Shown here: one piece after another, positions 27,498 to 36,554 of the stretch
How the letters are laid out: each line of letters opens with the position of its first letter
Numbering within the stretch: the stretch's first letter is position 1
From: Maribacter algicola
GTDB lineage: Bacteria; Bacteroidota; Bacteroidia; Flavobacteriales; Flavobacteriaceae
Assembly (NCBI RefSeq): GCF_003933245.1
Contig: NZ_QUSX01000001.1
Span: 1,922,001 to 1,986,000, forward strand
DNA length: 64,000 nucleotides
Direction: 5' to 3'
The notes under the pieces: generated by a model
The model's database searches: none
What the model saw: only the letters and a program-made list of their open reading frames with translations
What the model was told of the DNA's origin: nothing
Position numbers and translations under genes: made by a program

Positions 27498-28862
27498 ATG
27501 AAGAAGCTATTGTTATCATCTATAGCGTTTGTTTTTTTGCTCACAAGTTGTGGGTCAAAGACTAAAGGAGAGCTAGTCGGCGTCCAGGGCAAAAAATGGT
27601 ATCCGGAAAAACCATATGGAATGGAACTTATCCCAAGGGGTTCTTTCATTATGGGTAAAAGTGAAGAAGATCAAGCCAAAGTATTAAACGCTCCTACCAA
27701 GACCGTTACAGTGCGTTCCTTTTATATGGACGATACTGAAATTACCAACAGCGAGTACCGTCAATTCGTGGAATGGGTAAAGGATTCAATTACAAGAACC
27801 CGTTTGGCCATTTTAGCGGATGAATTAGGATTAGGTCCAGAGGACGGGGGTATTGGCGATTATGCATTTAAGGATGCGGATACCACTAGAGCTTCGGTGT
27901 ACGATAAGTATATGTTGGACAACTATTCCGGTATGGGAGAGACCGGTTATGAAGGAAGGGCCTTAAACAAGGATGAAGACCTTATTTGGGACACTTCAGA
28001 CTATCCTGATGAATATTATGCCGAGGTTATGGATTCATTATACATACCAGAAGAGGAATCCTATAATGGTCAGCGAAGTATCGATGTTACAAAATTAAAG
28101 TACAAGTATAGCTGGATGGATATTGAAGCTGCAGCCCGTGCCGCCAAAAAAGGAAAGGGTAGTAGAAAGGATTTTATCCGCACGGAGGAGTTGGAAATTT
28201 ATCCTGACACTACGGTTTGGATTAGGGATTTTGAATACTCCTACAACGAGCCCATGCATAACGATTACTTTTGGCACGATGCCTATAGCGAGTACCCTGT
28301 AGTTGGAATCTCTTGGCAACAGGCAAAGGCTTTCTGTAATTGGAGAACAAAGTTCAAGAACGATGATCAAAAGAGTCGTGGGAAACAATTTGTAAACCAG
28401 TTTAGGTTACCAACCGAGGCAGAGTGGGAATATGCTGCCAGAGGTGGAATCGAAGGAGGAACTTATCCATGGGGAGGACCTTATGTAATAAGTGATACAG
28501 GTTGTTTTATGGCCAACTTTAAACCGCAGCGAGGTGATTATGCTGCAGATGCTGCGCTGTACACCGTAGAGGCAAAATCCTATGAACCAAACGATTTCAA
28601 CCTATATAATATGGCAGGTAACGTTGCGGAATGGACAAATTCCAGTTACGACCCAAGTGCATACGATTACGTATCCACTATGAACCCTAACGGAGGAGAT
28701 CAATCCAATACACGAAAAGTAATACGGGGAGGATCTTGGAAAGATGTCGCCTACTTCTTGCAAGTAAGTACAAGGGATTACGAATATGCAGATTCTGCAC
28801 GTAGCTACATTGGCTTTAGAACAGTACAGGATTACATGGGCGAGGAAGACTCAACACAGTAA
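27498..28862 (+). CDS. gldK: Gliding/T9SS lipoprotein GldK
   Basis: Lipoprotein of the periplasmic GldK-GldN ring of the type IX secretion system. The signal peptide ends in the lipobox LTSC (Cys19), with no acidic run after it, so it should remain periplasm-facing. The body is a formylglycine-generating-enzyme/SUMF1-like domain: MELIPRGSFIMGKSEED, RLPTEAEWEYAARGG, YPWGG, NMAGNVAEW and KVIRGGSWKD, ending in GFRTVQ. The catalytic cysteines of true FGE enzymes are not apparent. It opens the gldK-gldL-gldM-gldN operon. Confidence 0.96.
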   Translation: MKKLLLSSIAFVFLLTSCGSKTKGELVGVQGKKWYPEKPYGMELIPRGSFIMGKSEEDQAKVLNAPTKTVTVRSFYMDDTEITNSEYRQFVEWVKDSITRTRLAILADELGLGPEDGGIGDYAFKDADTTRASVYDKYMLDNYSGMGETGYEGRALNKDEDLIWDTSDYPDEYYAEVMDSLYIPEEESYNGQRSIDVTKLKYKYSWMDIEAAARAAKKGKGSRKDFIRTEELEIYPDTTVWIRDFEYSYNEPMHNDYFWHDAYSEYPVVGISWQQAKAFCNWRTKFKNDDQKSRGKQFVNQFRLPTEAEWEYAARGGIEGGTYPWGGPYVISDTGCFMANFKPQRGDYAADAALYTVEAKSYEPNDFNLYNMAGNVAEWTNSSYDPSAYDYVSTMNPNGGDQSNTRKVIRGGSWKDVAYFLQVSTRDYEYADSARSYIGFRTVQDYMGEEDSTQ

Positions 28863-28934
28863 ACAAGTAAACTATTCATATTAATTAATTATTAACCAAA
28901 TCTTTAGTATTAAACCTTAAATTAAAATTAAATC

Positions 28935-29585
28935 ATGGCACAGTCAAAATCAACAAAAAAATTATTCAACATGGCCTACGGGCTTGGAGCATCGGTAGTA
29001 ATCATTGGTGCATTGTTTAAAATTCTTCACTGGGAGTTTGGACCTCTAACAGGTGGTCTTTTATTGGCCATAGGTCTTATTACAGAAGCCCTTATCTTCG
29101 CTATTAGTGCATTTGAACCAGTAGATGACGAAGTGGATTGGTCTTTGGTATATCCGGAATTAGCGGGTGGAGAATCCAAAGGAAGAAAGAATGAAGTAGC
29201 CGAAGTTAAGGAGGCAGAGACTTCTTTGTCCAAAAAATTGGATGATTTATTGAAAGAGGCAGGTGTTGACGCCAGCCTAATGGAGAGCTTGGGATCTAGC
29301 ATCAGAAACTTTGAAGGTGCTGCAAAAGGTATTGCTCCTACTGTAGACGCAATGGAATCTACAAGAAAGTATTCCGAAGAAATGGTACAAGCAGCCGCGC
29401 AAATGGAATCTTTGAACAGTCTTTATAAAGTACAATTGGAAAGTGCTAGCAGACAAGCTTCCGTAAACGAGGAAGTAGTACAAAATGCAAGTGCACTTAA
29501 GGAGCAAATGGCTTCCCTTTCTACTAACCTTTCTTCTTTGAATGGTGTTTACGGTGGAATGTTGTCCGCAATGAACAGAAACTAA
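28935..29585 (+). CDS. gldL: T9SS/gliding motor protein GldL
   Basis: Inner-membrane stator-like component of the proton-driven GldL-GldM motor. Two membrane helices lie at about residues 12-30 and 38-60, with the helix-1 region KILHWEFGP. Glu51 in the second helix matches the conserved glutamate implicated in proton use. A cytoplasmic helical domain follows (about 65-216), rich in Ala, Ser and Glu. It lies 72 bp after gldK and 58 bp before gldM. Confidence 0.96.
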   Translation: MAQSKSTKKLFNMAYGLGASVVIIGALFKILHWEFGPLTGGLLLAIGLITEALIFAISAFEPVDDEVDWSLVYPELAGGESKGRKNEVAEVKEAETSLSKKLDDLLKEAGVDASLMESLGSSIRNFEGAAKGIAPTVDAMESTRKYSEEMVQAAAQMESLNSLYKVQLESASRQASVNEEVVQNASALKEQMASLSTNLSSLNGVYGGMLSAMNRN

Positions 29586-29643
29586 ATTGGATTTTAATAA
29601 AACCAAACCAAATCAGTATTAATTAAAATCTAATTAGAAAACC

Positions 29644-31203
29644 ATGGCAGGAGGAAAAGCAACACCACGTCAGAAGATGATCAACCTTATGTATTTGATC
29701 TTCATCGCAATGCTGGCGTTAAATATGAGTAAAGAGGTGCTAGCGGCATTCGGTATTATGAATGAAAAGCTGGAGACTTCTAACGAAAAGACAACCGCAA
29801 GTAACGAAGCGTTCTTGGGAAGTCTTGAAACGAAGGCATCAGAGGATGCGGCTAAATATGAAAAGCTGTACCAAGATGCGCAGAAGATTAAAACAATGTC
29901 CCAAGAGTACTTCGACTATTTGGAATCTCTAAAGGATGGTATGACAGAAGGATTGGAAGATCCAAAGGATTATGCCCGTATGGATAATTCAGATTATTTG
30001 GATCAGAAATTCTTTCAAGGTGACAATCTTTCAGAAGGTGGTCAAGAGTTTATGAAAAGACTGACTGACTACAGAGACCAAGTTGCCGCTATCGTACCAG
30101 CTACCCTAAAACAATCGGTAATCGATCGTTTTAAAACAGGTGATGAAAACGGTAAAGTGGAGAAAAGGGACGGTACAAAGCAAGATTGGATCAACTATCA
30201 TTATGAAGGGTATCCATTGGTCGCTTCTTTGGCCAAGTTGACTTCTTTGCAAGCTGATGTAAAGGCTACCGAAGAAGCTGCCTTAAAGTCAATGTTGGAA
30301 GGTGAGCTGACAAGTCAAGTGTCTCTTAAGAACTTTGCTACATCACTATCAGCAACAAAGTCTGCTTTTTACGCTGGTGAAAAGTACGATGGTAAGATCA
30401 TCATCAGTAAAACTGACAACACCTCAACACCGGTAAGGGCTGAATTAACTTTAGATGGTAGAAAACTTTCTGAAGGTACGGACTATAAATTGGAAGCCGG
30501 AGGCGTTAAAATGCTTATTGGTGCTGGTAATGCAGGTGATCATAAAGTAGAAGGAGCTATTTATTTTAAGCAGGATGGTGAGGAAATCGAGGTACCGGTA
30601 AGTAACTCTTTTGCTACTATCTCCAAGCCGAACGCGGCTTTGATCGCTGCGGATAAAATGAACGTGGTATATCGTGGAGTTGCTAACCCAATGTCTATCT
30701 CCATACCTGGTATCCCAAATAACAAAGTAAGTGCATCCGCACCTGGTTTGAAGTCATTAGGGGGTAGCAATTATGTAATGAACCCAGGAACAGGTAGAAC
30801 GGTAACGATTTCTGCTTCGGGTACTTTGCCCGATGGGCAAACAGTTTCCTCTAAATCGGAATTTAGAATTAAGGACATTCCAAGACCTGAAGGTACGATT
30901 AGCAAACAGTCCGGTAGTCTTAAATTACCAAGGGCCAACGTTGAGATCGCAACTATTGGTGCTATGTTGGATGAGTTTGATTTTGACTTGAATCTTGCCG
31001 TAAGTGGATTTAAATTCAAAGTACCAGGACAACCAACGGTTAGCGTAAACGGTAACAAGTTGGATGCTAAAGCCAAAGCGGCATTGAGACGAGCCGGAAG
31101 AGGTGATGTGGTACAGATCTTCGATATCGAGGCGTACATTACAAATAACAAAAGTTACAAGTTGAAGAAAGTTTCTCCGGTAGTTGTGGAGATAACAAAC
31201 TAA
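29644..31203 (+). CDS. gldM: T9SS/gliding motor protein GldM
   Basis: Rotor/shaft partner of GldL that spans the periplasm to the GldK-GldN ring. It has a short cytoplasmic start MAGGKATPRQKM with the conserved Arg9, one membrane helix (about residues 13-32), a helical domain D1 (to about 220), and then three beta-rich domains ending in the D4 region (KLRRAGRGD is not present as such; the visible marker is KAALRRAGRGDVVQIFDIEAY). Length (519) is normal. A strong hairpin separates it from gldN. Confidence 0.96.
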   Translation: MAGGKATPRQKMINLMYLIFIAMLALNMSKEVLAAFGIMNEKLETSNEKTTASNEAFLGSLETKASEDAAKYEKLYQDAQKIKTMSQEYFDYLESLKDGMTEGLEDPKDYARMDNSDYLDQKFFQGDNLSEGGQEFMKRLTDYRDQVAAIVPATLKQSVIDRFKTGDENGKVEKRDGTKQDWINYHYEGYPLVASLAKLTSLQADVKATEEAALKSMLEGELTSQVSLKNFATSLSATKSAFYAGEKYDGKIIISKTDNTSTPVRAELTLDGRKLSEGTDYKLEAGGVKMLIGAGNAGDHKVEGAIYFKQDGEEIEVPVSNSFATISKPNAALIAADKMNVVYRGVANPMSISIPGIPNNKVSASAPGLKSLGGSNYVMNPGTGRTVTISASGTLPDGQTVSSKSEFRIKDIPRPEGTISKQSGSLKLPRANVEIATIGAMLDEFDFDLNLAVSGFKFKVPGQPTVSVNGNKLDAKAKAALRRAGRGDVVQIFDIEAYITNNKSYKLKKVSPVVVEITN

Positions 31204-31216
31204 AATAGTGAATATT

Positions 31217-31244
31217 ACCGGGTAGCCTTATAAGGTTGCCCGGT
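31217..31244 (+). other. Strong stem-loop between gldM and gldN
   Basis: The 28-nt segment folds on itself almost without a loop: ACCGGG pairs with CCCGGT, and AGCCTTA with TAAGGTT apart from G-T wobbles. Only a weak TTAATTTT follows. It may protect the 3' end of the gldKLM portion, or partly terminate and so set the GldN level. Confidence 0.75.
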
Positions 31245-31264
31245 TAATTTTAAAGTTAACAAGA

Positions 31265-32152
31265 ATGAATTGGAAAAATGTATTAATAATGGGTGCGGTT
31301 ACTTTATTGCCCGCCTCCATGATGGCCCAGGCCAATATCTTGAACGCTAAAAAACCACAGGAAATAGGTGTTCGTACGGAAGAGCAAAAGGCCGTAGATA
31401 ACGACGCTCCCTTGGAATATGGTTACGTGGATGATAGGGACATTCTTTGGTCCAAAACACTTTGGGAAACCATAGATTTGGATGAAAGGGTAAATTTTCC
31501 ACTATATTATCCTACGGATACTATGGACATTGGTAAAAACAGAAGGTCCCTATACCATGTTTTGATAAAAAGCCTTAAGGAAGGTAAGTTGGAAGCCTAT
31601 GCGGATTCCTATTTTACAGAAAAAAGGACCTACAATGATCTTGCCGGTGCGTTACAATCCGTAGATACATTGGATTACGGATATGAACAAATGAATGCCG
31701 GTGAGCAGGTTTCTGCCGAATATATTACCCGTAGGAATATCACCGCCGGGGAAATTGAGGAATACCATATCAAAGGTATGTGGTACTTTGACAAAAGGCA
31801 GGGAGAGTTAAAATATCGTTTATTGGGGATAGCCCCGGTTGCTCCGGACGTAAACTTCATCGACGATGAAAACCCTGATATGGTTGAACTTTTCTGGATA
31901 TGGTACCCAGATGCCCGTGAAATATTGCATGAGGCCAAGGTCTTTAACCAGCAAAATTCCGCACAACCCATCTCTTTTGATATGTTGTTGAACGCAAGAA
32001 GGTTTAATGCTGTCATCTATAAAGAAGATAATGTGCATGGTGACCGTAAGGTCAGTGATTACATTGCGGACAATGCGCTTTTCCAATTATTGGAAGCAAA
32101 ACGTATCAAAGAAACCATTAGGGACAGGGAACAAGATATGTGGGCCTACTAA
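31265..32152 (+). CDS. gldN: T9SS/gliding protein GldN
   Basis: Periplasmic partner of GldK, forming the ring under the outer membrane. It has a Sec signal peptide (MNWKNVLIMGAVTLLPASMMAQ, cut after about residue 22; quoted by its core VLIMGAVTLLPA). Family landmarks include DDRDILWSKTLWETIDLDER, of which DILWSK is diagnostic, and the conserved FLGIAP-like RLLGIAPVAPD. Length (295) is normal. It is the last gene of the operon, ending at a terminator 30 bp downstream. Confidence 0.95.
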   Translation: MNWKNVLIMGAVTLLPASMMAQANILNAKKPQEIGVRTEEQKAVDNDAPLEYGYVDDRDILWSKTLWETIDLDERVNFPLYYPTDTMDIGKNRRSLYHVLIKSLKEGKLEAYADSYFTEKRTYNDLAGALQSVDTLDYGYEQMNAGEQVSAEYITRRNITAGEIEEYHIKGMWYFDKRQGELKYRLLGIAPVAPDVNFIDDENPDMVELFWIWYPDAREILHEAKVFNQQNSAQPISFDMLLNARRFNAVIYKEDNVHGDRKVSDYIADNALFQLLEAKRIKETIRDREQDMWAY

Positions 32153-32181
32153 GGCAAAAGAAAATTCCAATTCAATAATAT

Positions 32182-32208
32182 AAGCTCCGATATATGTCGG
32201 AGCTTTTT
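32182..32208 (+). terminator. Terminator of the gldKLMN operon
   Basis: AAGCTCCGA and TCGGAGCTT form a 9-bp stem with loop TATATG followed by TTTG. It contains the codon at 32194 that would be the longest possible start of the next gene, which argues for the downstream start at 32230. Confidence 0.85.
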
Positions 32209-32229
32209 GTTTATGGCTATTTTTGCCAA

Positions 32230-33282
32230 ATGATGGATTATATTGTTGTGGGCCTTGGATTGGCGGGTGCCGCTTTTTGCGAAACCCTTAGGCGTAATCA
32301 TAAAAGATTTTGTGTCATAAGCGACCAATCCCAGACATCCTCCAAAGTAGCTGCAGGATTGTCCAATCCCGTAATTTTAAAACGGTTCAACCTGGCTTGG
32401 AAGGCCAACGAACTAGTGCCCTTATCCAAAAGTTTTTATGAGGAAATGGAGGAAGAATTGGGTGAAAAATTACTGATTGATCTACCTATTTTGCGAAAAT
32501 TTAGTTCCATAGAAGAACAAAACCTATGGTTTGAAGCTTCGGATAAGGACTATTTAAATCGATTTTTATACCCACGACTTATTAGAAACACAAACGAGGC
32601 ATTGAATGCGCCCTATGATTTTGGAAGTTTACAAGGAGCCTATCGACTAAAAACCGAGGCATACTTGAATGGGTTTCAAAAGAAAGTACTTTCGCCGTCT
32701 ACCTTTCTGCAAGAGTCATTTGATCACGTCTCTTTGAAGGTGATGAACGATGGTGTGGAGTATAAGGGAATCAGGGCCAAGAATGTTGTTTTCGCCGAAG
32801 GATATGGTATTAAGCATAACCCATTTTTCAACTATCTTCCTATGCAAGGGTCCAAAGGGGAATATTTAATCGTTGAAAGCCATCAACTACAGGAACAGCG
32901 TGCCATTAAGTCCTCCATTTTTGTTATACCCATTGGAAAAAACCTTTATTTGGTTGGGGCGAACTATAATTCCGTTGATAAGGACAATATACCTTCAGAA
33001 AGTACCAAGCGGGAGTTGCTATCAAAATTGGAAAGGATAATTAAATGTCCGTATCAAGTGGTTGGACACATTGCAGGTGTTAGACCAACTGTAAAGGACA
33101 GAAGACCCTTAATTGGAACGCATCCCATTTATAAGTGCCTTCACGTTTTAAATGGTTTTGGATCCCATGGCGTAATGATCGCACCTTGGGCGGCTACGGA
33201 ATTGTTCGCATCTTTGGAAACGGGGGCTTCTTTGGAGGATGAGGTATCCGTAGCTAGATATCAAAAATTGTATTACAGTTAA
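32230..33282 (+). CDS. FAD-dependent oxidoreductase (DAO family)
   Basis: Flavoprotein of the D-amino-acid/glycine oxidase family. The N-terminal Rossmann motif is VVGLGLAGAAFCETL (GxGxAG), and the C-terminal FAD-closing region has GVRPTVKDRRPLIGTHP and NGFGSHGVMIAPWAA. The open frame extends to 32194, but that codon sits in the terminator of the gld operon. MMDYIVVGLG at 32230 or 32233 directly precedes the Rossmann strand and is preferred. About 350 residues, no signal peptide. The substrate cannot be read from the sequence. Confidence 0.85.
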   Translation: MMDYIVVGLGLAGAAFCETLRRNHKRFCVISDQSQTSSKVAAGLSNPVILKRFNLAWKANELVPLSKSFYEEMEEELGEKLLIDLPILRKFSSIEEQNLWFEASDKDYLNRFLYPRLIRNTNEALNAPYDFGSLQGAYRLKTEAYLNGFQKKVLSPSTFLQESFDHVSLKVMNDGVEYKGIRAKNVVFAEGYGIKHNPFFNYLPMQGSKGEYLIVESHQLQEQRAIKSSIFVIPIGKNLYLVGANYNSVDKDNIPSESTKRELLSKLERIIKCPYQVVGHIAGVRPTVKDRRPLIGTHPIYKCLHVLNGFGSHGVMIAPWAATELFASLETGASLEDEVSVARYQKLYYS

Positions 33283-33443
33283 AACTACTGCGCATAAAAG
33301 TATCTACAATTTAGGTTATCAGATCTTCTTAGAAATACCGTCGACTTCTTGTCCTTTTTTTTGAACTTTGCAAATCCAAAAAGGGAAACGGTCAATTAGT
33401 TAATTTCATTGGTTTCCTGTAGGTTTAAAAACAAAAAAATAGC

Positions 33444-35354
33444 ATGCTAAACATTCATAATTTATCCGTTTCATTTGGCGGGGAATATTTATTTGAGGAA
33501 ATATCTTTTCGGTTGAATGCCGGTAATAGGGTAGGGCTCGTTGGCAAGAATGGAGCTGGAAAATCCACATTGCTTAAGTTGTTGGCCAAGGATATGTCCA
33601 TAGATTCCGGGACTATTGCCGTTGAAAAGGACATTAAAATCGGTTTTCTCCGTCAGGATATCGATTTTGAATTGGGCAGGACGGTTTTAGAAGAAGCTTA
33701 TCAAGCATTTAAGGAGCTAAAGCACTTAGAGGCAAAGATGGATGAAATAAATCATCAATTGGCGGAAAGAACGGATTACGAGAGCGAGGCATACAATCAG
33801 CTTATAATCGATTTGAGCGATGTCACTTCCCACTATGAAATATTGGGTGGGTATAACTATCAAGGTGAAACGGAGAAAATTTTACAGGGTTTAGGCTTTA
33901 AGAGAGAAGATTTTGACAAGAAGACCGAAACCTTTTCCGGGGGTTGGCGTATGCGCATTGAACTGGCCAAATTATTGTTGCAAAGTAACGATGTACTGCT
34001 TTTGGATGAGCCTACCAACCATTTGGATATCGAGTCCATTATTTGGTTCGAACAATTTTTAAACAATTATACAGGAGCGGTCATGATTGTTTCACACGAT
34101 AAAATGTTCTTGGATAATGTTACCAATAGAACCATTGAAATATCATTGGGTAGGATATATGATTACAATAAACCATATTCCAAGTATTTGGTATTACGCG
34201 ATGAAATAAGGCAGCAGCAATTAAGTGCACAAAAAAACCAAGATCGTGAAATACAACAAGCGGAACGTTTGATAGAGAAATTCAGGGCCAAATCCACCAA
34301 GGCCTCCATGGCCCAATCCCTTATAAAAAAACTCGATAAGATCGAGCGCATTGAAGTGGATGAGGATGACAATAGTGTAATGAGCCTTCGTTTTCCGGTA
34401 TCCGTTACACCGGGTAAGGTTGTGGTGGAAATGGAGAACCTTACCAAGGCCTATGGGGAAAAAAAGGTCTTGGAAGGCATTAATTTATTGGTTGAGCGCG
34501 ACAGTAAAACCGCTTTTGTTGGACAAAACGGACAAGGAAAATCCACCTTGGCCAAAATAATTGTAGGGGAACTCGAGCATAAAGGCCATCTTAAGCTAGG
34601 GCACAATGTGCAAATTGGCTATTTTGCCCAAAACCAAGCGGAGTACTTGGATGGCGACAAAACCATTTTGGATACGATGATAGATGCCGCCAATGAATCC
34701 AACCGAAGCAAGGTTCGAGATATATTGGGCTCCTTTTTGTTTCGGGGAGATGATGTTGAAAAATACGTAAAGGTGCTTTCAGGAGGGGAGCGTAACCGTC
34801 TTGCCCTGGCCAAAATGCTATTACAGCCCTTCAATGTACTGGTGATGGATGAGCCAACGAATCATTTGGACATAAAGTCCAAAAACGTGCTGAAACAGGC
34901 CTGTTTGAATTTTGAGGGAACACTAATCCTAGTCTCCCATGATAGGGATTTTCTGCAAGGTTTGACAAATAAAGTATATGAGTTTAAGGATAAAAAGATC
35001 AAGGAATATTTAGGGGACATCGATTTTTATCTAGAACAGCGAAAAGTCAATGATTTTAGAAGTATAGAAAAACGGGAGGAAAAAAAGCAGGAGAAACCTG
35101 TTGAAAAAAAGAATGCCTCCTTTGAAGACCAAAAGCAATTGAAGAGTCTGAAAAATCAGCTCAGCGGATTGGAAAGTGAAATAGCGACACTTGAAAGGGA
35201 AATTAAAAAAATAGATCATGATTTATTGATGAATTATGATGCCACGATCGCCAAGCCAAATTTCTTTGATGACTATCAAAATAAAAAGGCAAGATTGGAA
35301 AAACATATGGAAAAATGGGAGGCCCTTACATTGGAAATTGAGAGTATCCAATGA
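33444..35354 (+). CDS. ABC-F family ATPase (EttA/Uup type)
   Basis: Soluble twin-ATPase that acts on ribosomes rather than as a transporter. The first domain has Walker A GLVGKNGAGKST, signature FSGGWRMRIELAK and LLLDEPTNHLD. The second has AFVGQNGQGKST, LSGGERNRLALAK and LVMDEPTNHLD. A charged linker (about residues 240-320, the P-site tRNA interaction motif region) joins them. A coiled-coil C-terminal extension (about 545-636, KKASF... to the end) makes it closer to Uup than to EttA. No membrane segments are present. A role in translation under stalled or stressed conditions is known for the family; the exact subtype is uncertain. Confidence 0.9.
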   Translation: MLNIHNLSVSFGGEYLFEEISFRLNAGNRVGLVGKNGAGKSTLLKLLAKDMSIDSGTIAVEKDIKIGFLRQDIDFELGRTVLEEAYQAFKELKHLEAKMDEINHQLAERTDYESEAYNQLIIDLSDVTSHYEILGGYNYQGETEKILQGLGFKREDFDKKTETFSGGWRMRIELAKLLLQSNDVLLLDEPTNHLDIESIIWFEQFLNNYTGAVMIVSHDKMFLDNVTNRTIEISLGRIYDYNKPYSKYLVLRDEIRQQQLSAQKNQDREIQQAERLIEKFRAKSTKASMAQSLIKKLDKIERIEVDEDDNSVMSLRFPVSVTPGKVVVEMENLTKAYGEKKVLEGINLLVERDSKTAFVGQNGQGKSTLAKIIVGELEHKGHLKLGHNVQIGYFAQNQAEYLDGDKTILDTMIDAANESNRSKVRDILGSFLFRGDDVEKYVKVLSGGERNRLALAKMLLQPFNVLVMDEPTNHLDIKSKNVLKQACLNFEGTLILVSHDRDFLQGLTNKVYEFKDKKIKEYLGDIDFYLEQRKVNDFRSIEKREEKKQEKPVEKKNASFEDQKQLKSLKNQLSGLESEIATLEREIKKIDHDLLMNYDATIAKPNFFDDYQNKKARLEKHMEKWEALTLEIESIQ

Positions 35355-35376
35355 ATTAAAACATACAGTTTTTGCT

Positions 35377-35409
35377 GTTTCACAACAACTTAGGGCATTT
35401 TCACAACAA
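35377..35409. repeat. Direct repeat TTTCACAACAA, 22-bp period, upstream of LRR gene 1
   Basis: Two identical 11-mers (35377-35387 and 35399-35409) are spaced 22 bp apart, i.e. two helical turns, as expected for a dimeric regulator binding one DNA face. An 8-bp inverted repeat AACGATAA/TTATCGTT (35423-35449) follows immediately. Both sit in the 154-bp gap before the LRR gene. Confidence 0.55.
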
Positions 35410-35422
35410 TAGCTTTCCTTTA

Positions 35423-35449
35423 AACGATAATTTTTGGTGGTTTATCGTT
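35423..35449. promoter_or_regulatory. Inverted repeat AACGATAA...TTATCGTT upstream of LRR gene 1
   Basis: A perfect 8-bp inverted repeat with an 11-nt spacer, without a following T-run. It fits an operator better than a terminator and lies 60 bp before the LRR start. Confidence 0.45.
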
Positions 35450-35508
35450 CTTATAGGAAATTTGTAGGATAATTCTTAGTTTTATAGTATCAACTAACTT
35501 CACGGTAT

Positions 35509-36384
35509 ATGAAAAAGCTTCACCTAATTCTTTCGGTATTTATGTTGATTTCGAGCCTTGGTATAGCCAAAGTTTCCAAAACCGAAAAAAAGGCTTTGAT
35601 GGCGCTTTACAATAGTACAAACGGTGCTCACTGGATAAGAAAGTGGGATTTGAAAAAACCAGTTTCAGAATGGTACGGGGTAAAGGTAGTAGAGGATAAG
35701 GTAGTTGAAATCAATTTATTCCATAACAATTTAATGGGTCCTTTGCCGTTGGGAATGTCAAAATTGGAAAATCTCAAGGTTCTGAACTTGGCCTTTAATT
35801 CCATTACCGGGGAATTACCAGAGGACTTGGCCCTCTTAACAGGCCTAAAGACACTAAAGTTGGAGATGAACAGGCTAAAGGGAGAGTTGCCACACAACAT
35901 AGGCGGACTTTCAAGTTTGGAGGAACTCACTGCATTTAACAACTTTTTATCAGGAGGTATTCCAGAAAGTATTGGGGATATAAAGAATTTAAAGGTTTTA
36001 AACCTATCAAGTAATTCCTTAAAGGGGGCTATTCCAAGTTCACTCGGTCAGTTGACCCAACTAGAGACGCTTGGACTTTTTGAAAATACGTTGGAAGGGT
36101 CTATACCTGGAGAATTAGGCCACTTGACAAAATTAAAGGAATTGGTATTGGCCAATAATAGCCTCAACGGGGAAATTCCAGAGGAATTCAATCAATTGGC
36201 GAGCCTACAAATTTTTCAAATACAGAACAATAATTTTTCCTCATTTAAGAATCTTGAAAAACTTAAGACAAGGGAATATTTGGTTTTTGATCATGACGGA
36301 TTTGACAAAAAGTACGAGTTCAAGGAGCTAAAACTTGAAAGAACCAGAATGGCCGATACAAAATACGAAGACATAGAAAATTAA
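35509..36384 (+). CDS. Secreted leucine-rich-repeat protein 1
   Basis: Sec signal peptide (about residues 1-20, ending near GIAK), then an N-terminal cap (EKKALMALYNSTNGAHWIRKWDL, recognisable by NSTNGAHWIRKW), which is the plant-type LRR start, and about seven 24-residue repeats of the LxxLxLxxNxLxGxIPxxLGxL type (about 70-235). After the repeats comes a short tail ending RTRMADTKYEDIEN, almost the same as in the next gene. There is no membrane anchor or T9SS sorting domain. Adhesion or ligand binding outside the cell is plausible, but the function is unknown. It is followed by its own terminator. Confidence 0.88.
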   Translation: MKKLHLILSVFMLISSLGIAKVSKTEKKALMALYNSTNGAHWIRKWDLKKPVSEWYGVKVVEDKVVEINLFHNNLMGPLPLGMSKLENLKVLNLAFNSITGELPEDLALLTGLKTLKLEMNRLKGELPHNIGGLSSLEELTAFNNFLSGGIPESIGDIKNLKVLNLSSNSLKGAIPSSLGQLTQLETLGLFENTLEGSIPGELGHLTKLKELVLANNSLNGEIPEEFNQLASLQIFQIQNNNFSSFKNLEKLKTREYLVFDHDGFDKKYEFKELKLERTRMADTKYEDIEN

Positions 36385-36417
36385 GAGTAGTTTACACTTT
36401 TAGTTAGTTTGGTTAAG

Positions 36418-36445
36418 AAAGGGGCGTTGGTAGCGTCCCTTTTTT
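36418..36445 (+). terminator. Terminator of LRR gene 1
   Basis: AAAGGGGCG and CGTCCCTTT form a 9-bp stem with one G-T pair and loop TTGGTAG, followed by a run of T. Confidence 0.85.
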
Positions 36446-36554
36446 GGTTTTTGAAATAAAATAAATATACATTCTTCTCGTTATTTACAGGTGCTTTGTA
36501 GTTATAAAAGTATACGGGTATATATTTACTACCATGCGCCTAAAAAACAATTGA

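Noticed and set aside
32194..32229. Longer N-terminus of the flavoprotein
   Set aside because: The start codon would lie in the loop of the gldN terminator, and the extra residues precede a Rossmann strand that normally starts the protein.
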